Positions 1-8,446 of a DNA stretch of 64,000 nucleotides are shown piece after piece (positions within the stretch are counted from its first letter, which is position 1; every line of letters begins with the position of its first letter). This DNA is from an uncultured Pelagibacteraceae bacterium (lineage in GTDB: Bacteria; Pseudomonadota; Alphaproteobacteria; Pelagibacterales; Pelagibacteraceae). A program made the position numbers and the translations under genes. The notes under the pieces were generated by a model. That model did no database searches and had not been told where the DNA came from. It was given only the letters and a program-made list of their open reading frames with translations. The DNA lies in assembly GCA_902590845.1 (NCBI GenBank), contig CACIYJ010000002.1, forward strand, positions 1 to 64,000. The letters run 5' to 3'.

Positions 1-1
1 T

Positions 2-367
2 TTTCATTTTCAAAAACGTAAACAACAAGAAAAATTAGTAGTAGTAGTTAAAGGAAAAATTATTGATTATTGTATTGATTTACGAAAAAAATCTAAAACA
101 TTTGGTAAAGTTTTCAAGTTTACTCTTAAAGAAAAGTCAGTCTTATTAGTGCCAAAAGGGTTTGCCCATGGATATACAGCTGTTTCGAAAGAAAACTTAA
201 TAGTTTATTTCTTGTCTGAATATCGATACAGCAAATTTGAAAGTGGTATAAGTCTCTTTGATAAAAATATCAAAATAAATCTAAAAAAAAATAAACTTAT
301 ACTTTCAGAAAAAGATAAAAAAAATTACACAATATCTGAGTTTAAAAAGAAAATTGGATCTCTTTGA
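2..367 (+). CDS. rfbC: dTDP-4-dehydrorhamnose 3,5-epimerase, C-terminal part (cut by window edge)
   Basis: The frame is open from base 2 with no start codon, so the N-terminus lies outside the window. The visible 121 residues contain the family signatures LHFQ-like FHFQ at the very start, VKGKIIDYCIDLRKKS followed by TFGK, and VPKGFAHGY, all typical of RmlC/RfbC cupin epimerases. The enzyme would epimerise dTDP-4-keto-6-deoxyglucose at C3 and C5 for deoxysugar synthesis in the cytoplasm. An internal GTG at 149 is not the true start because the family signatures extend upstream of it. The stop overlaps the next gene's ATG by one base, so the two are probably co-transcribed. The C-terminal half is Lys-rich. 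Confidence 0.85.
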   Translation, partial: FHFQKRKQQEKLVVVVKGKIIDYCIDLRKKSKTFGKVFKFTLKEKSVLLVPKGFAHGYTAVSKENLIVYFLSEYRYSKFESGISLFDKNIKINLKKNKLILSEKDKKNYTISEFKKKIGSL

Positions 368-1581
368 TGACTAAATTTTGTAGAGTATGCGAAAAACCAT
401 TATCTGAGTTTATGTCCTTTGGTGACATGCCAATTGCCAATTCTTTTATTAGCTTGAATGAAAAAAATGATCAATACCTATATGAGATGTTAGCTGCTTT
501 TTGTGAAATTTGTTTTACTTTTCAATTATTAAATGTGCCAAAGCCCAAACAAATGTTTAATGAAAATTATGCCTACTTAGCTTCTACATCAAAAGAAATG
601 CAATCACACTGGGGTCAACTAGCAAACACAATTTTCAAAGAATTTAATTGTAACAAAAAATCTTTTATAGTGGAAATAGGTTCTAATGATGGAATTTTTT
701 TAAAAAATATTTCTGACAAGAACATTCCTCATTTAGGTGTAGATGCTTCTAGTAATGTGAATGAGATTGCAAAAGCAAAAGGTGTGCGTACTTTAAATGC
801 TTTTTTTAATTCTGAAACTTCTAAAGATATTATTTCAAGCTATGGGCAAGCAGATATAATTTTTTCATCAAATACAATGCACCATATTGAAGATATAAAT
901 GAAGTTGTAAAAGGAATGGATTTACTCTTAAAAGATGATGGAACAATAATTACGGAAGATCCTTCCTTAAAAGAAATGATAATTAAAAATTCATATGATC
1001 AAATCTATGCTGAACATATGTATATTTGGTCTTTACACTCAGTAAGCTCATTGTTTAAAAGATACAAAATGGAAGTTTATAAGATAGAAAATAATGACCG
1101 TCATGGAGGATGTTCAAGATACTTTATTTGTAGAAAAGGCAAAAAAAAAATAGATCAAAGTGTTACAGAGTATTTACAAATTGAAAAATCATTAAAACTT
1201 AACAACATAACAACATTTTTGAATTTCAAAAAAAGTATTAATAGTTCAAAAAAACAACTTAAAGATCTTTTATTAGATTTAAAAAAAAAGGGAAAAAAGA
1301 TTGTTGGCTATGGCGCTCCAGCAAAAAGTACTACTATATTAAATTACTGTGACCTTGACAATTCGTTGATAGAAAAAATATTTGATAATTCTTCTACTAA
1401 AGTTGGAAAATATACGCCAGGGAAAAGTATGATACCAATAGAACATACGGATAATTTTCTAAGTTACAAATCTGACTATGCTTTATTATTTGCATGGAAT
1501 CATAAAGATGAAATTTTAAAAAAAGAAAAAAATTATAAAAATAAATGGATAATTCCAATTCCAAAAATTGAGATTATTTAG
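367..1581 (+). CDS. NDP-hexose C-methyltransferase-like protein
   Basis: This three-part sugar C-methyltransferase has 404 residues. An N-terminal zinc-binding domain carries two CxxC pairs (C5/C8 and C46/C49). A Rossmann SAM-binding domain follows, with VEIGSNDG near residues 98-105. The C-terminal domain has the GKKIVGYGAPAKSTTIL signature seen in TylCIII/NovU-type enzymes. It would methylate a ring carbon of a nucleotide-activated deoxysugar, in keeping with the preceding rfbC. The ATG at 367 is preferred to the in-frame TTG at 364 because it overlaps the rfbC stop. A run of ten A at 1141-1150 lies inside the gene and does not break the frame. The exact sugar substrate cannot be read from sequence. 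Confidence 0.85.
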   Translation: MTKFCRVCEKPLSEFMSFGDMPIANSFISLNEKNDQYLYEMLAAFCEICFTFQLLNVPKPKQMFNENYAYLASTSKEMQSHWGQLANTIFKEFNCNKKSFIVEIGSNDGIFLKNISDKNIPHLGVDASSNVNEIAKAKGVRTLNAFFNSETSKDIISSYGQADIIFSSNTMHHIEDINEVVKGMDLLLKDDGTIITEDPSLKEMIIKNSYDQIYAEHMYIWSLHSVSSLFKRYKMEVYKIENNDRHGGCSRYFICRKGKKKIDQSVTEYLQIEKSLKLNNITTFLNFKKSINSSKKQLKDLLLDLKKKGKKIVGYGAPAKSTTILNYCDLDNSLIEKIFDNSSTKVGKYTPGKSMIPIEHTDNFLSYKSDYALLFAWNHKDEILKKEKNYKNKWIIPIPKIEII

Positions 1582-1612
1582 ATGTCGTTATAATGGAGTC
1601 GTTTGGTGATCT

Positions 1613-2434
1613 TTAGTTCTTATCAAAGTCTGATATATCTTTAAAGACTATAGGCATCAATTTAAATTTTGTATACTTCTTAAACCAGTAAGACAGATAT
1701 CTTTCTGCAAGAAATCCATAAATTCTTTTTAAACCATAACCTTCTAATTCAAATCCAAACTCACTTTCACATCTTTCAAGCCAAGGGAAAAGAGAGTCGT
1801 AATAAAGTTTAAGATGTTCTTTGGTTCTGCAAATAAACATATTATGTGGATTAAATGATACAGTGTCTTCCATAAAATTTGAAAAATCTTTTTTCTCAGA
1901 ATTATCTAGCAAACTTATTGCTTTTGATAAATTTCCTGCGCCATGCATCATGTCAAAATGAAATCTTAAATTTCTCTTTTTTTTATCAAAAAATAAAATA
2001 GGATTTTTAATCATTGTTTTAAAATTTTGCTTAAGAAACTTAGAAAATTTAAATTGATTTACAAATAGCGGTTCTCCTAAGATGCTATCATAATCTTCAT
2101 AATTATCTGGAATTTTTTTTAGAAGAGAGTCTGAAAACTTATTAAAGTTTGTTAAATTTATTTCTTTATTATTAATGGCCCAAAATTTTCTGTATTGACA
2201 AAACCCAGTCCATTTATCTTCCAAATTTTTCATATTATTTTTCCAAAGCCAATAATGGAATGTATATTCTCCGTAATAGGGGTTTTTTTTGCTTATATTA
2301 AGACTCGTATTGTCTCTAATAAAATCTTTAGATTTGATATTGTTGCCAAGTCCAACAGGCAAATATCCAATTTTTTTTATCATATCCAAATGATCTTCAT
2401 AAATTGTTAAACAATACATATTTAAATCTTGCAT
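1613..2434 (-). CDS. DUF4422 family protein (putative glycosyltransferase)
   Basis: The 273 residues match the DUF4422 pattern. The N-terminal part has SLNISKKNPYYGEYTFHYW followed closely by WTGFCQYRKFW, the 'ISEKNP...E....YW.WKN...GLCHYRR' block of that family. The C-terminal half contains FNPHNMFICR and a WLERCESEFG segment, followed by FLAERYLSYWF. DUF4422 proteins are usually found in capsule and LPS clusters and are thought to transfer sugars; the substrate is unknown. It is convergent with the C-methyltransferase gene and lies 4 bp downstream of a SAM methyltransferase on the same strand, suggesting a two-gene unit. No signal peptide is seen, so it is probably cytoplasmic. Confidence 0.75.
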   Translation of the reverse strand: MQDLNMYCLTIYEDHLDMIKKIGYLPVGLGNNIKSKDFIRDNTSLNISKKNPYYGEYTFHYWLWKNNMKNLEDKWTGFCQYRKFWAINNKEINLTNFNKFSDSLLKKIPDNYEDYDSILGEPLFVNQFKFSKFLKQNFKTMIKNPILFFDKKKRNLRFHFDMMHGAGNLSKAISLLDNSEKKDFSNFMEDTVSFNPHNMFICRTKEHLKLYYDSLFPWLERCESEFGFELEGYGLKRIYGFLAERYLSYWFKKYTKFKLMPIVFKDISDFDKN

Positions 2435-2438
2435 ATTA

Positions 2439-3119
2439 TTAATCTTGTATAATTTTTTTTAGCTGCTCATAAGCAACAGGATTCATAAAATCCTTGTGAT
2501 TCTTATAATAATCTGAAAATTTTAAATTTTTAAAATCTTTGTTTTTTATATTTAAAATTTTGCTATTCTTTCTTTTTAAAATAATTCCTAAACCATGATC
2601 AGCAATGCACGTAAATGTTTCGATATTATTGTAAGTTCTTGCTTCAACAATAGCTTTCCAAACATCGCCATTCCAATGACCATATATTCTTGGAACTATC
2701 TGATTCCATATTTTTTTTGGCAAACAATCATGAATTAATATTACTCCGTTATCTTGAATGCTTTGAATCGCATTATTTATATCTTTAATAGTTTGTTCAT
2801 AAGTATGCAAGCCATCAAGAAAAATAACGTCAAATTTGTCTTTATTGTTTTTAAAAAAAGTGTCGCTTGTCATTCTATGAGTTCCGCCACTTTTAGGATC
2901 AACGCCTATTTTATTTTTAATATTTATCTGAGAAAAATTTTCATCTTGATCACAACCAATTTCTAGATAGTTATTGAATTTTTTTAAATTGATAATTTCT
3001 TGAATAATATGAACTCTGGATGGATATTTGCTCCAATCATATGGAAGTCTTTTAAAAAATTTTTCACCGTAAAAATAATATAAAATTCTTTTAAATAAAA
3101 ATTGATATTTTAATTTCAT
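2439..3119 (-). CDS. Class I SAM-dependent methyltransferase (Methyltransf_24 type)
   Basis: The 226 residues carry a Rossmann-like SAM domain: NNYLEIGCDQ (motif I), GVDPKSGG (motif II region), then DVIFLDGLHTYEQTIKDI and NGVILIHDCLP. The DGLHTYE and HDC elements are characteristic of the Methyltransf_24 group, often found in polysaccharide clusters, where they O-methylate sugars. It probably forms a unit with the DUF4422 gene 4 bp downstream. The ATG at 3119 sits just downstream of the tRNA-Met gene in the same orientation. The acceptor sugar is not known. Confidence 0.75.
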   Translation of the reverse strand: MKLKYQFLFKRILYYFYGEKFFKRLPYDWSKYPSRVHIIQEIINLKKFNNYLEIGCDQDENFSQINIKNKIGVDPKSGGTHRMTSDTFFKNNKDKFDVIFLDGLHTYEQTIKDINNAIQSIQDNGVILIHDCLPKKIWNQIVPRIYGHWNGDVWKAIVEARTYNNIETFTCIADHGLGIILKRKNSKILNIKNKDFKNLKFSDYYKNHKDFMNPVAYEQLKKIIQD

Positions 3120-3140
3120 GATTTCATTTGCATTTTATTT

Positions 3141-3217
3141 TGGTAGCGAGGGGCGGATTCGAACCGCCGACCCCAGGCTTATGAGTCCTGTGCTCTAACC
3201 AACTGAGCTACCTCGCC
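3141..3217 (-). tRNA. tRNA-Met (CAT), probably elongator
   Basis: The minus strand folds into a cloverleaf of 77 nt with encoded CCA. The acceptor arm is GGCGAGG/CCTCGCT, the D arm GCTC...GAGC, the anticodon loop CTCATAA (anticodon CAT), and the T arm GGCGG-TTCGAAT-CCGCC. The D-loop, CTCATAA loop and GGGTC variable region match elongator tRNA-Met better than initiator or lysidine Ile2. Two weak points are a G1-U72 wobble and an A31-G39 mismatch in the anticodon stem. Surface-polysaccharide genes lie on its 3' side, a common place for island boundaries. Confidence 0.93.
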
Positions 3218-3251
3218 TTTTCACTCTTTGTATTTGTTTTTTTTTTAATAT

Positions 3252-4355
3252 TCAATCTTTATAGTAAATAAATTTTGATTCAAAAAGACGGTAATAATGA
3301 ATATAAATTTTATGTCTTATGTATTGATAGTGCATTTTTGCAAAACTCAAAAAATTTATACAATAATCAAATGTAGATATTTTTATATCAGGATTATCTT
3401 TTAAAAAAACTTTGTTAAATATTTTCATTACTTTTTTAGGTGAGCAGTCTAAATATCTATTATTTTTATTTAAATTGATTGATCGTTTTTTATTAAAATT
3501 ATTCAATATGTTGAAAAGATCTTTTCTAGAAGAGTATTCTTTAAAATTTTCTTTTGATAAATTATATATATGTGATTTATGTCTATTAAATTTATATGAA
3601 ATAATTTTTTTACCTTGAATAGAAAATTCAGCGCACGCTAAACCGAAAGACTCTCCTAAACTTCTTCCATAAATCATTCCATCACAAGTATTGATAAACT
3701 TTTTTTTATAAGCTTCATCAAAAGTACCTTTTAAAAAAATTATTCTAGGATGATTACAAAATTTTTTTATATTCAAAAATAAAAAAAATACATCTTTTCT
3801 TTTTTTTACAATTTCTAACAAAGTTTGATGTACAAATCTAAGATCAAAACTACTTTCACCTCCATGACAACCAAAAACAATTTGATTTTTTTTAATATTT
3901 AATTTTTTCTTTAAATTTTCTTTTGTTTTATGGAGTTTAACAATATAAGGAACAGAAGGTATTTTTTTGTTTGAGATTTTTTTACTTAACCATTCTGATA
4001 TAAAAATATATTTATAGCCATGAATTTCTTTAAATTTTTGTGGATATACGCAATGAACTAAAGTTTTGATCTTGTCGGATGCATTGTGGTCTCTTTGCCC
4101 TCCTTTTTGAATATAAATGTAATTTAAATCAAATTTTTTACCATAATGATCCATTTCTTTAAAGCCATTCACCCCAATTACTTTAAATTTTTTCTTAAAT
4201 TTGGATATAACTTCTTTTTTATGAAATTTTTCTTCTTTATTGTAAAAAATTATAGATCTATTTTTTAATAATATTTGATTATAGTATGCGTATTGATAAG
4301 AAGAGTTTGCTACACCTCTAAAATTCATTTCACCTATGAAAAAACCAATATTCAT
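3252..4355 (-). CDS. Glycosyltransferase (family 1/4-like)
   Basis: The likely start is the ATG at 4355 (MNIGFFIGEMNFRGVAN), giving 367 aa; an upstream in-frame ATG at 4397 adds a poor 14-residue leader. The C-terminal half has the GT-B nucleotide-sugar signature: GMIYGRSLGESFGLACAEFS followed by GKKIIS, an E-x7-E-like arrangement where the first Glu follows Gly and the second lies in ACAEF. The N-terminal 'GVANSSYQYA' loop resembles the glycine-rich acceptor-side motif of GT4 enzymes. It would transfer a sugar to a surface glycan. It is separated from the polysaccharide genes on its left by tRNA-Met. Substrate unknown. Confidence 0.65.
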   Translation of the reverse strand: MNIGFFIGEMNFRGVANSSYQYAYYNQILLKNRSIIFYNKEEKFHKKEVISKFKKKFKVIGVNGFKEMDHYGKKFDLNYIYIQKGGQRDHNASDKIKTLVHCVYPQKFKEIHGYKYIFISEWLSKKISNKKIPSVPYIVKLHKTKENLKKKLNIKKNQIVFGCHGGESSFDLRFVHQTLLEIVKKRKDVFFLFLNIKKFCNHPRIIFLKGTFDEAYKKKFINTCDGMIYGRSLGESFGLACAEFSIQGKKIISYKFNRHKSHIYNLSKENFKEYSSRKDLFNILNNFNKKRSINLNKNNRYLDCSPKKVMKIFNKVFLKDNPDIKISTFDYCINFLSFAKMHYQYIRHKIYIHYYRLFESKFIYYKD

Positions 4356-4462
4356 GTCTTTTTGAATTAAAATACTTAAATAAATCAATATACACAACCA
4401 TCAATAGATAGGTAGTAGCACCAAATTAAAAAATAATTATGTAATAAATGAAAATTAAAATT

Positions 4463-4651
4463 TTATAAGCTTAGTATGATTCCAAATACCGTTACAGCGG
4501 AAACCGCAGCAACCGAAAGAGCTATGTTGCTATTTCTTTCTTTTTTTTTTTCTTGATTTAGTCTGTTGACCAAACTAGTGACGTCAACTCTCCTTTTATT
4601 AAGGTTCTCTCCAGGAATGCTATGTTCTTTAAACTTAACTTCCGAACTCAT
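4463..4651 (-). CDS. Small single-pass membrane protein, unknown function
   Basis: This 62-residue protein has a polar, charged N-terminal half (VDVTSLVNRLNQEKKKERN) and one hydrophobic segment at about residues 43-61 ending at the C-terminus, so it is probably a tail-anchored inner membrane protein. The charged stretch could be a short helix for protein contact. It stands alone between a glycosyltransferase and alanine dehydrogenase on the same strand. Reading-frame composition looks like real coding rather than noise, but no function is recognisable. Confidence 0.65.
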   Translation of the reverse strand: MSSEVKFKEHSIPGENLNKRRVDVTSLVNRLNQEKKKERNSNIALSVAAVSAVTVFGIILSL

Positions 4652-4748
4652 ATTATGATTTGATCATATCTAGTGTTATTTTTATATGCTTGAAGGGTAC
4701 AGAATGGGTTTTAAATCAACAAAACACTCAAAAATGAAGTATTTTTAT

Positions 4749-5867
4749 TTATTCCGATAAAGCTTTCTCGGCTGGGGTGTAATTAAATTTAAATGCTTCT
4801 GCCACCCCTTTAAAAGTAATTTTGCCCTTATAAACATTTAGACCAGCTAAATAATTCTTATTTTCTTGTAATGTTTTTTTGTAACCTTGATCTGCTAATT
4901 TAATTAACAATGGTAAAGTGGCTTTATTTAAAGCCATTGTAGAAGTTCTTGGAACTCCTCCAGGCATATTTGCAACACAATAATGAACCACATCATCTAC
5001 TAAGTAAGTTGGATTTGCATGAGTTGTTGGTTTGCTTGTTTCAACGCATCCTCCTTGATCAATGGCAACATCCACGACTACCGATCCTCTTTTCATGTTT
5101 TTAACCATCTCCTTTGTAACTAATTTTGGAGCTTCAGCGCCAGGTATCAAAACACCACCAACTAAAAGATCGCACTCAGAAATTAATTTTTTAAGATCAA
5201 TTTTATCGCTTTCTGTTGGTATAATTTTATCACCAAACATTTCGTGTAATTGTTTTAATCTTTCTTTTGATTTATCTACAACATAAACTTTTCCTTGCAT
5301 ACCAGTTGCTATAACTGCTGCATTTTCTCCAACAACTCCTCCACCTAAGATCACAACATTTGCCGGTTCAACGCCTGGAGCTCCGCCCAATAATAGACCT
5401 CTTCCTTTTTGATTTTTTTCAAGTGAATGAGCTCCTGCTTGTATAGACATTCTTCCAGCTACAGCACTCATTGGTGCCAACAAAGGCAACCTACCGTTAT
5501 CATCTGTTACTGTTTCGTAGGCTATGCATATAGATTTTGTTTTTATTAAACCTTCTGTGAGTTCTTTTGCAGCAGCTAAATGAAGATAAGTATAAATCAC
5601 TTGATCTTCTCTAATCATTTTTACTTCATTCATTTGAGGTTCTTTTACTTTTACAATTATCTTAGCTTTTTTAAAAATCTCTTCGGCTTTTTCTATTATC
5701 TTTGCTCCAGCATTTTTATAATTTTCGTTACTAAAACCTGCTTCGAAGCCAGCATTATTTTGAACTAAAACTTCGTGTCCTTTATCAGTCAATACTTTAA
5801 CACTATCAGGTGTAAGACCGATTCTGTGCTCTTGAAGCTTGATCTCTTTTGGAACTCCGATAATCAT
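4749..5867 (-). CDS. ald: Alanine dehydrogenase
   Basis: The 372 residues match the usual length (about 370). N-terminal MIIGVPKEIKLQEHRIGLTP is diagnostic. Catalytic Lys and His lie in IIVKVKEPQ and YTYLHLAAAKELT, the NAD-binding glycine motif in VVILGGGVVGENAA (about 171-184), and the conserved Asp in VVDVAIDQGGC. The enzyme oxidatively deaminates L-alanine to pyruvate and ammonium with NAD. The aminotransferase stop directly abuts the ald start, so the pair is one transcription unit. With a pyruvate-dependent aminotransferase upstream, Ald regenerates pyruvate and releases taurine nitrogen as ammonium, the standard partner role in taurine pathways. Confidence 0.95.
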   Translation of the reverse strand: MIIGVPKEIKLQEHRIGLTPDSVKVLTDKGHEVLVQNNAGFEAGFSNENYKNAGAKIIEKAEEIFKKAKIIVKVKEPQMNEVKMIREDQVIYTYLHLAAAKELTEGLIKTKSICIAYETVTDDNGRLPLLAPMSAVAGRMSIQAGAHSLEKNQKGRGLLLGGAPGVEPANVVILGGGVVGENAAVIATGMQGKVYVVDKSKERLKQLHEMFGDKIIPTESDKIDLKKLISECDLLVGGVLIPGAEAPKLVTKEMVKNMKRGSVVVDVAIDQGGCVETSKPTTHANPTYLVDDVVHYCVANMPGGVPRTSTMALNKATLPLLIKLADQGYKKTLQENKNYLAGLNVYKGKITFKGVAEAFKFNYTPAEKALSE

Positions 5868-7223
5868 TTATGATTTTATGTAGTTTGAAATACCTGTTCT
5901 CAACTTCTCTATTATCTCATCAATATGTTTTTTTTCACATATGAATTGTGGAGCAATAATTAAAGTGTCTCCAGTATTTTTAAAGTTAACACCTGCATCA
6001 TAGCAATGTTTAAAAGTTTGAAAACCAGCTTTGCCAGGCTTTTCTTTCATTTTCATTTCAACTCCACCTAACATCCCGTAACTTCTAATACCTGCGACTT
6101 CTTTAAGATCTTTTAAAGAATGAAGGCCGTCTTGAAAGTATGGTGACATTTCTTTTGCTCTTTTAAAAATATCTTCTTTATCAATAATATCTTGAACGGC
6201 TAAAGCTGCTGCTACAGCTGCTGGTATTCCTGAATATGTATAACCATGAAATAATTCTGGTGTTCCATCTGGTGTAGTAGATGATACATTTAAAACTGAG
6301 TCATAAATTTCTTCTTTAACTGCAACAATGCCCATTGGAACAACACCATTAGTTGTAGCTTTTGCCATTGTCATTATATCTGGAGTAACACCAAATTCTT
6401 GCGCTGCAAAAGCAGACCCTGTTCTACCCCAACCAGTTATAACTTCATCGAAAATTAAAAGTATTCCGTGTTTATCACAGATCTCTCTTAATCTTTTTAA
6501 ATAACCTTTTGGAGGTACTAAAGTTCCAGTTGATCCGGCTATCGGTTCAACAATACATGCTGCAATATTCTCACCCCCAAAATTCATTGCTATTCTTTCT
6601 AAATCTTCTGCCATCTCTACGCCAGTCTCTGGTTGTCCTTTTACAAATTTATGTTCTGGTAAATGTGTGTGTCTCATATGTTGAACGCCTGGCATTAAAA
6701 CACTTGCGAAAGTTTTAACATTATTAATCATTCCACCAACAGTAGTAGCTCCTATATTCATACCGTGATATCCTCTTTCGCGACCTATAAATCTAAATCT
6801 TTTAGAGTCACCTTTTGCTCTATGGTATGCTATTGAAATTTTAATTGCTGTCTCAACAGCTGATGATCCGCAAATGGTATAAAAAATTCTATTAATGCCT
6901 TCTGGAGTTTTTTTTGCTATTCTTGTAGCTAATTCAAATGATCCGCCAAAACCTTGGTTGAATGGCTGACAATAATCTAGCTTTTCTAATTGTTTTGATA
7001 CAGCTTCAGTAATTTCTTTTCTTCCATGGCCTAGTGGATTGCAAAATAATCCTGAACTTGCATCAATCATTTTTTTACCTTCATGATTGGTTAAGTAAAC
7101 GCCTTTTGCTTCCGTAATTAATCGAGGATTTTTCTTAAAATTCTTGTTATCTGTAAATGGCATCCAATGCTCATTCAGAGAGTTTGGAATGTTTGTTCTT
7201 GATGATGAGCTCATAATTTTCAA
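5868..7223 (-). CDS. tpa: Class III omega-aminotransferase, probable taurine:pyruvate aminotransferase
   Basis: This is a PLP-dependent class III aminotransferase of 451 aa. LNEHWMPFTDNKNF and DASSGLFCNPLGH are typical of omega-amino acid:pyruvate transaminases. Other signatures are GSSAVETAIK, GRERGYHGMN, the LLIFDEVITGWGRTG PLP-pocket motif and the Schiff-base lysine in MAKATTNG. The family includes beta-alanine:pyruvate and taurine:pyruvate enzymes. Taurine is favoured because ald is directly downstream, tauABC is divergent, and xsc with a phosphate acetyltransferase is in the same window. The expected reaction is taurine plus pyruvate to sulfoacetaldehyde plus alanine. Beta-alanine or another omega-amine remains possible. 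The start could also be the ATG three codons inside. Confidence 0.8.
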   Translation of the reverse strand: MKIMSSSSRTNIPNSLNEHWMPFTDNKNFKKNPRLITEAKGVYLTNHEGKKMIDASSGLFCNPLGHGRKEITEAVSKQLEKLDYCQPFNQGFGGSFELATRIAKKTPEGINRIFYTICGSSAVETAIKISIAYHRAKGDSKRFRFIGRERGYHGMNIGATTVGGMINNVKTFASVLMPGVQHMRHTHLPEHKFVKGQPETGVEMAEDLERIAMNFGGENIAACIVEPIAGSTGTLVPPKGYLKRLREICDKHGILLIFDEVITGWGRTGSAFAAQEFGVTPDIMTMAKATTNGVVPMGIVAVKEEIYDSVLNVSSTTPDGTPELFHGYTYSGIPAAVAAALAVQDIIDKEDIFKRAKEMSPYFQDGLHSLKDLKEVAGIRSYGMLGGVEMKMKEKPGKAGFQTFKHCYDAGVNFKNTGDTLIIAPQFICEKKHIDEIIEKLRTGISNYIKS

Positions 7224-7314
7224 ATTAGTAGACCTTTGTTAAATTAAATCAAGAAATATTGTATGCACCTAAAAGTTGTATTATAAATTCCGCCCAATTT
7301 AGTTTTTCTTTGTG

Positions 7315-7343
7315 TTTACTTATGATCAAAATTCATTTTTAAT
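7315..7343 (+). promoter_or_regulatory. Candidate sigma-70 promoter of tauA
   Basis: TTTACT (7315-7320) and TTTAAT (7338-7343) are separated by 17 bp, upstream of tauA. A good ribosome binding site (AGGGAG, about 7368-7373) precedes the ATG at 7379. Only one mismatch-tolerant promoter was sought by eye in the 155-bp divergent region, so confidence is moderate. Confidence 0.4.
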
Positions 7344-7378
7344 CTCGTTAATTAACAAACTATATATAGGGAGAAAAT

Positions 7379-8356
7379 ATGAAAAAAATAATAAGCGCTT
7401 TATTTGGTGCGTTGCTTGTGTTCTCTTTGAATACTTCAGTAGCTAATGCTGCTGCTAAAGAAGTGAGAATAGCATTCTTTTTAGAATGGGCAACTCCTAA
7501 CCAAGAAGATAAAGTTAAAAAAGCTTTTGATAAAGCAATGGGAGTTCCAGTTAAATGGACTAACTTTGCAACAGGTGGTGAGATGACAGAAGCTATGTTA
7601 TCCGGAGATATTGATATCTCTTACTCACAAGGTTTGACTCCGTTTGTAAATGCAGTAAATGCTAAAGCTCCTATCAAACTTGTAGACATTGCAGTTGTAT
7701 ACGGAATGGGTGGAACTACTTGTGTTGCCAAAAAAGGAATAAATAAAGGAAATGCTGCTACTAAACTAGATGGTCAAAAAGTTGCTGTTCCATTAGGAAC
7801 TATGGCTGACTATGTTTTTAAAGAAACAATGAGAGTTGTTAAAGCTGACATTTCTAAAATGAAAGTTATTGACATGAATCCAGAAGACGGGTCTGCAGCA
7901 CTAGTTAGCGGTGACGTTGCTATGGCATGTTTATTCGGTGGTAAGTCTATCAAAAATGCTAAAACGGTTGGTGCCGCAGTATTAACTGTTGCAGAAGCTA
8001 AAGCCGAAGGTATTGCTGGTATTGATATTACTTCAGTAACTAACAAATTCCTGAAAGAAAACCCAGGAATGGTAAAAGCTTTCGTAGAAGTAACTCACGA
8101 AGCAAATGCTAGATACAATTCAGGCAAATCTGATATGAACGTTATAGCTAAAGATGCTGCTATGGATCTTGCTGGAACTAAAAAACAAATGGGTGGATTT
8201 GAATTCCCAGATGCGAGCACAATGAAGAAAAAGTATATGAATAAAAGCGGTATACTTATGCAATACCTAAAAGTTATGGGTAACATGTTCGCAACTTCTG
8301 AAAACCCAGCTCTTAAAAACTATGGTAAAGTAGTTACTACTAAGTACTTACCGTAA
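7379..8356 (+). CDS. tauA: Taurine ABC transporter, periplasmic substrate-binding protein
   Basis: The 325 residues start with a clear signal peptide (residues 1-24, ending SVANA). The mature part begins KEVRIAFFLEWATPNQ and follows the TauA/SsuA-like type II periplasmic binding fold, with GDIDISYSQGLTPFVNAV, MGGTTCVAKKGI and KLDGQKVAVPLGTMADYVF. It captures the sulfonate in the periplasm for TauBC. A strong RBS precedes it, and an intercistronic hairpin follows, which fits high expression of the binding protein relative to the permease. It is divergent from the aminotransferase-ald unit. The ligand (taurine) is inferred from neighbours and family resemblance. Confidence 0.88.
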   Translation: MKKIISALFGALLVFSLNTSVANAAAKEVRIAFFLEWATPNQEDKVKKAFDKAMGVPVKWTNFATGGEMTEAMLSGDIDISYSQGLTPFVNAVNAKAPIKLVDIAVVYGMGGTTCVAKKGINKGNAATKLDGQKVAVPLGTMADYVFKETMRVVKADISKMKVIDMNPEDGSAALVSGDVAMACLFGGKSIKNAKTVGAAVLTVAEAKAEGIAGIDITSVTNKFLKENPGMVKAFVEVTHEANARYNSGKSDMNVIAKDAAMDLAGTKKQMGGFEFPDASTMKKKYMNKSGILMQYLKVMGNMFATSENPALKNYGKVVTTKYLP

Positions 8357-8382
8357 TTAATTAAGAGATAGAATAAAAATTA

Positions 8383-8418
8383 AATAGGCGCCAATTTAAT
8401 AGATTGGTGCCTATTTTT
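8383..8418 (+). terminator. Intercistronic terminator/attenuator between tauA and tauB
   Basis: A 13-bp stem (8383-8395 with 8403-8415, one G-U pair) and a 7-nt loop are followed by TTTC. It lies 27 nt after the tauA stop and 29 nt before tauB. It would stop or stall part of transcription and protect the tauA mRNA 3' end. Confidence 0.85.
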
Positions 8419-8446
8419 CTAAAGACGAATTTAATGCATTGTTATT

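Noticed and set aside
1141-1150. Ten-A run in the C-methyltransferase gene as a further frameshift
   Set aside because: The frame is intact on both sides and encodes a full-length enzyme.
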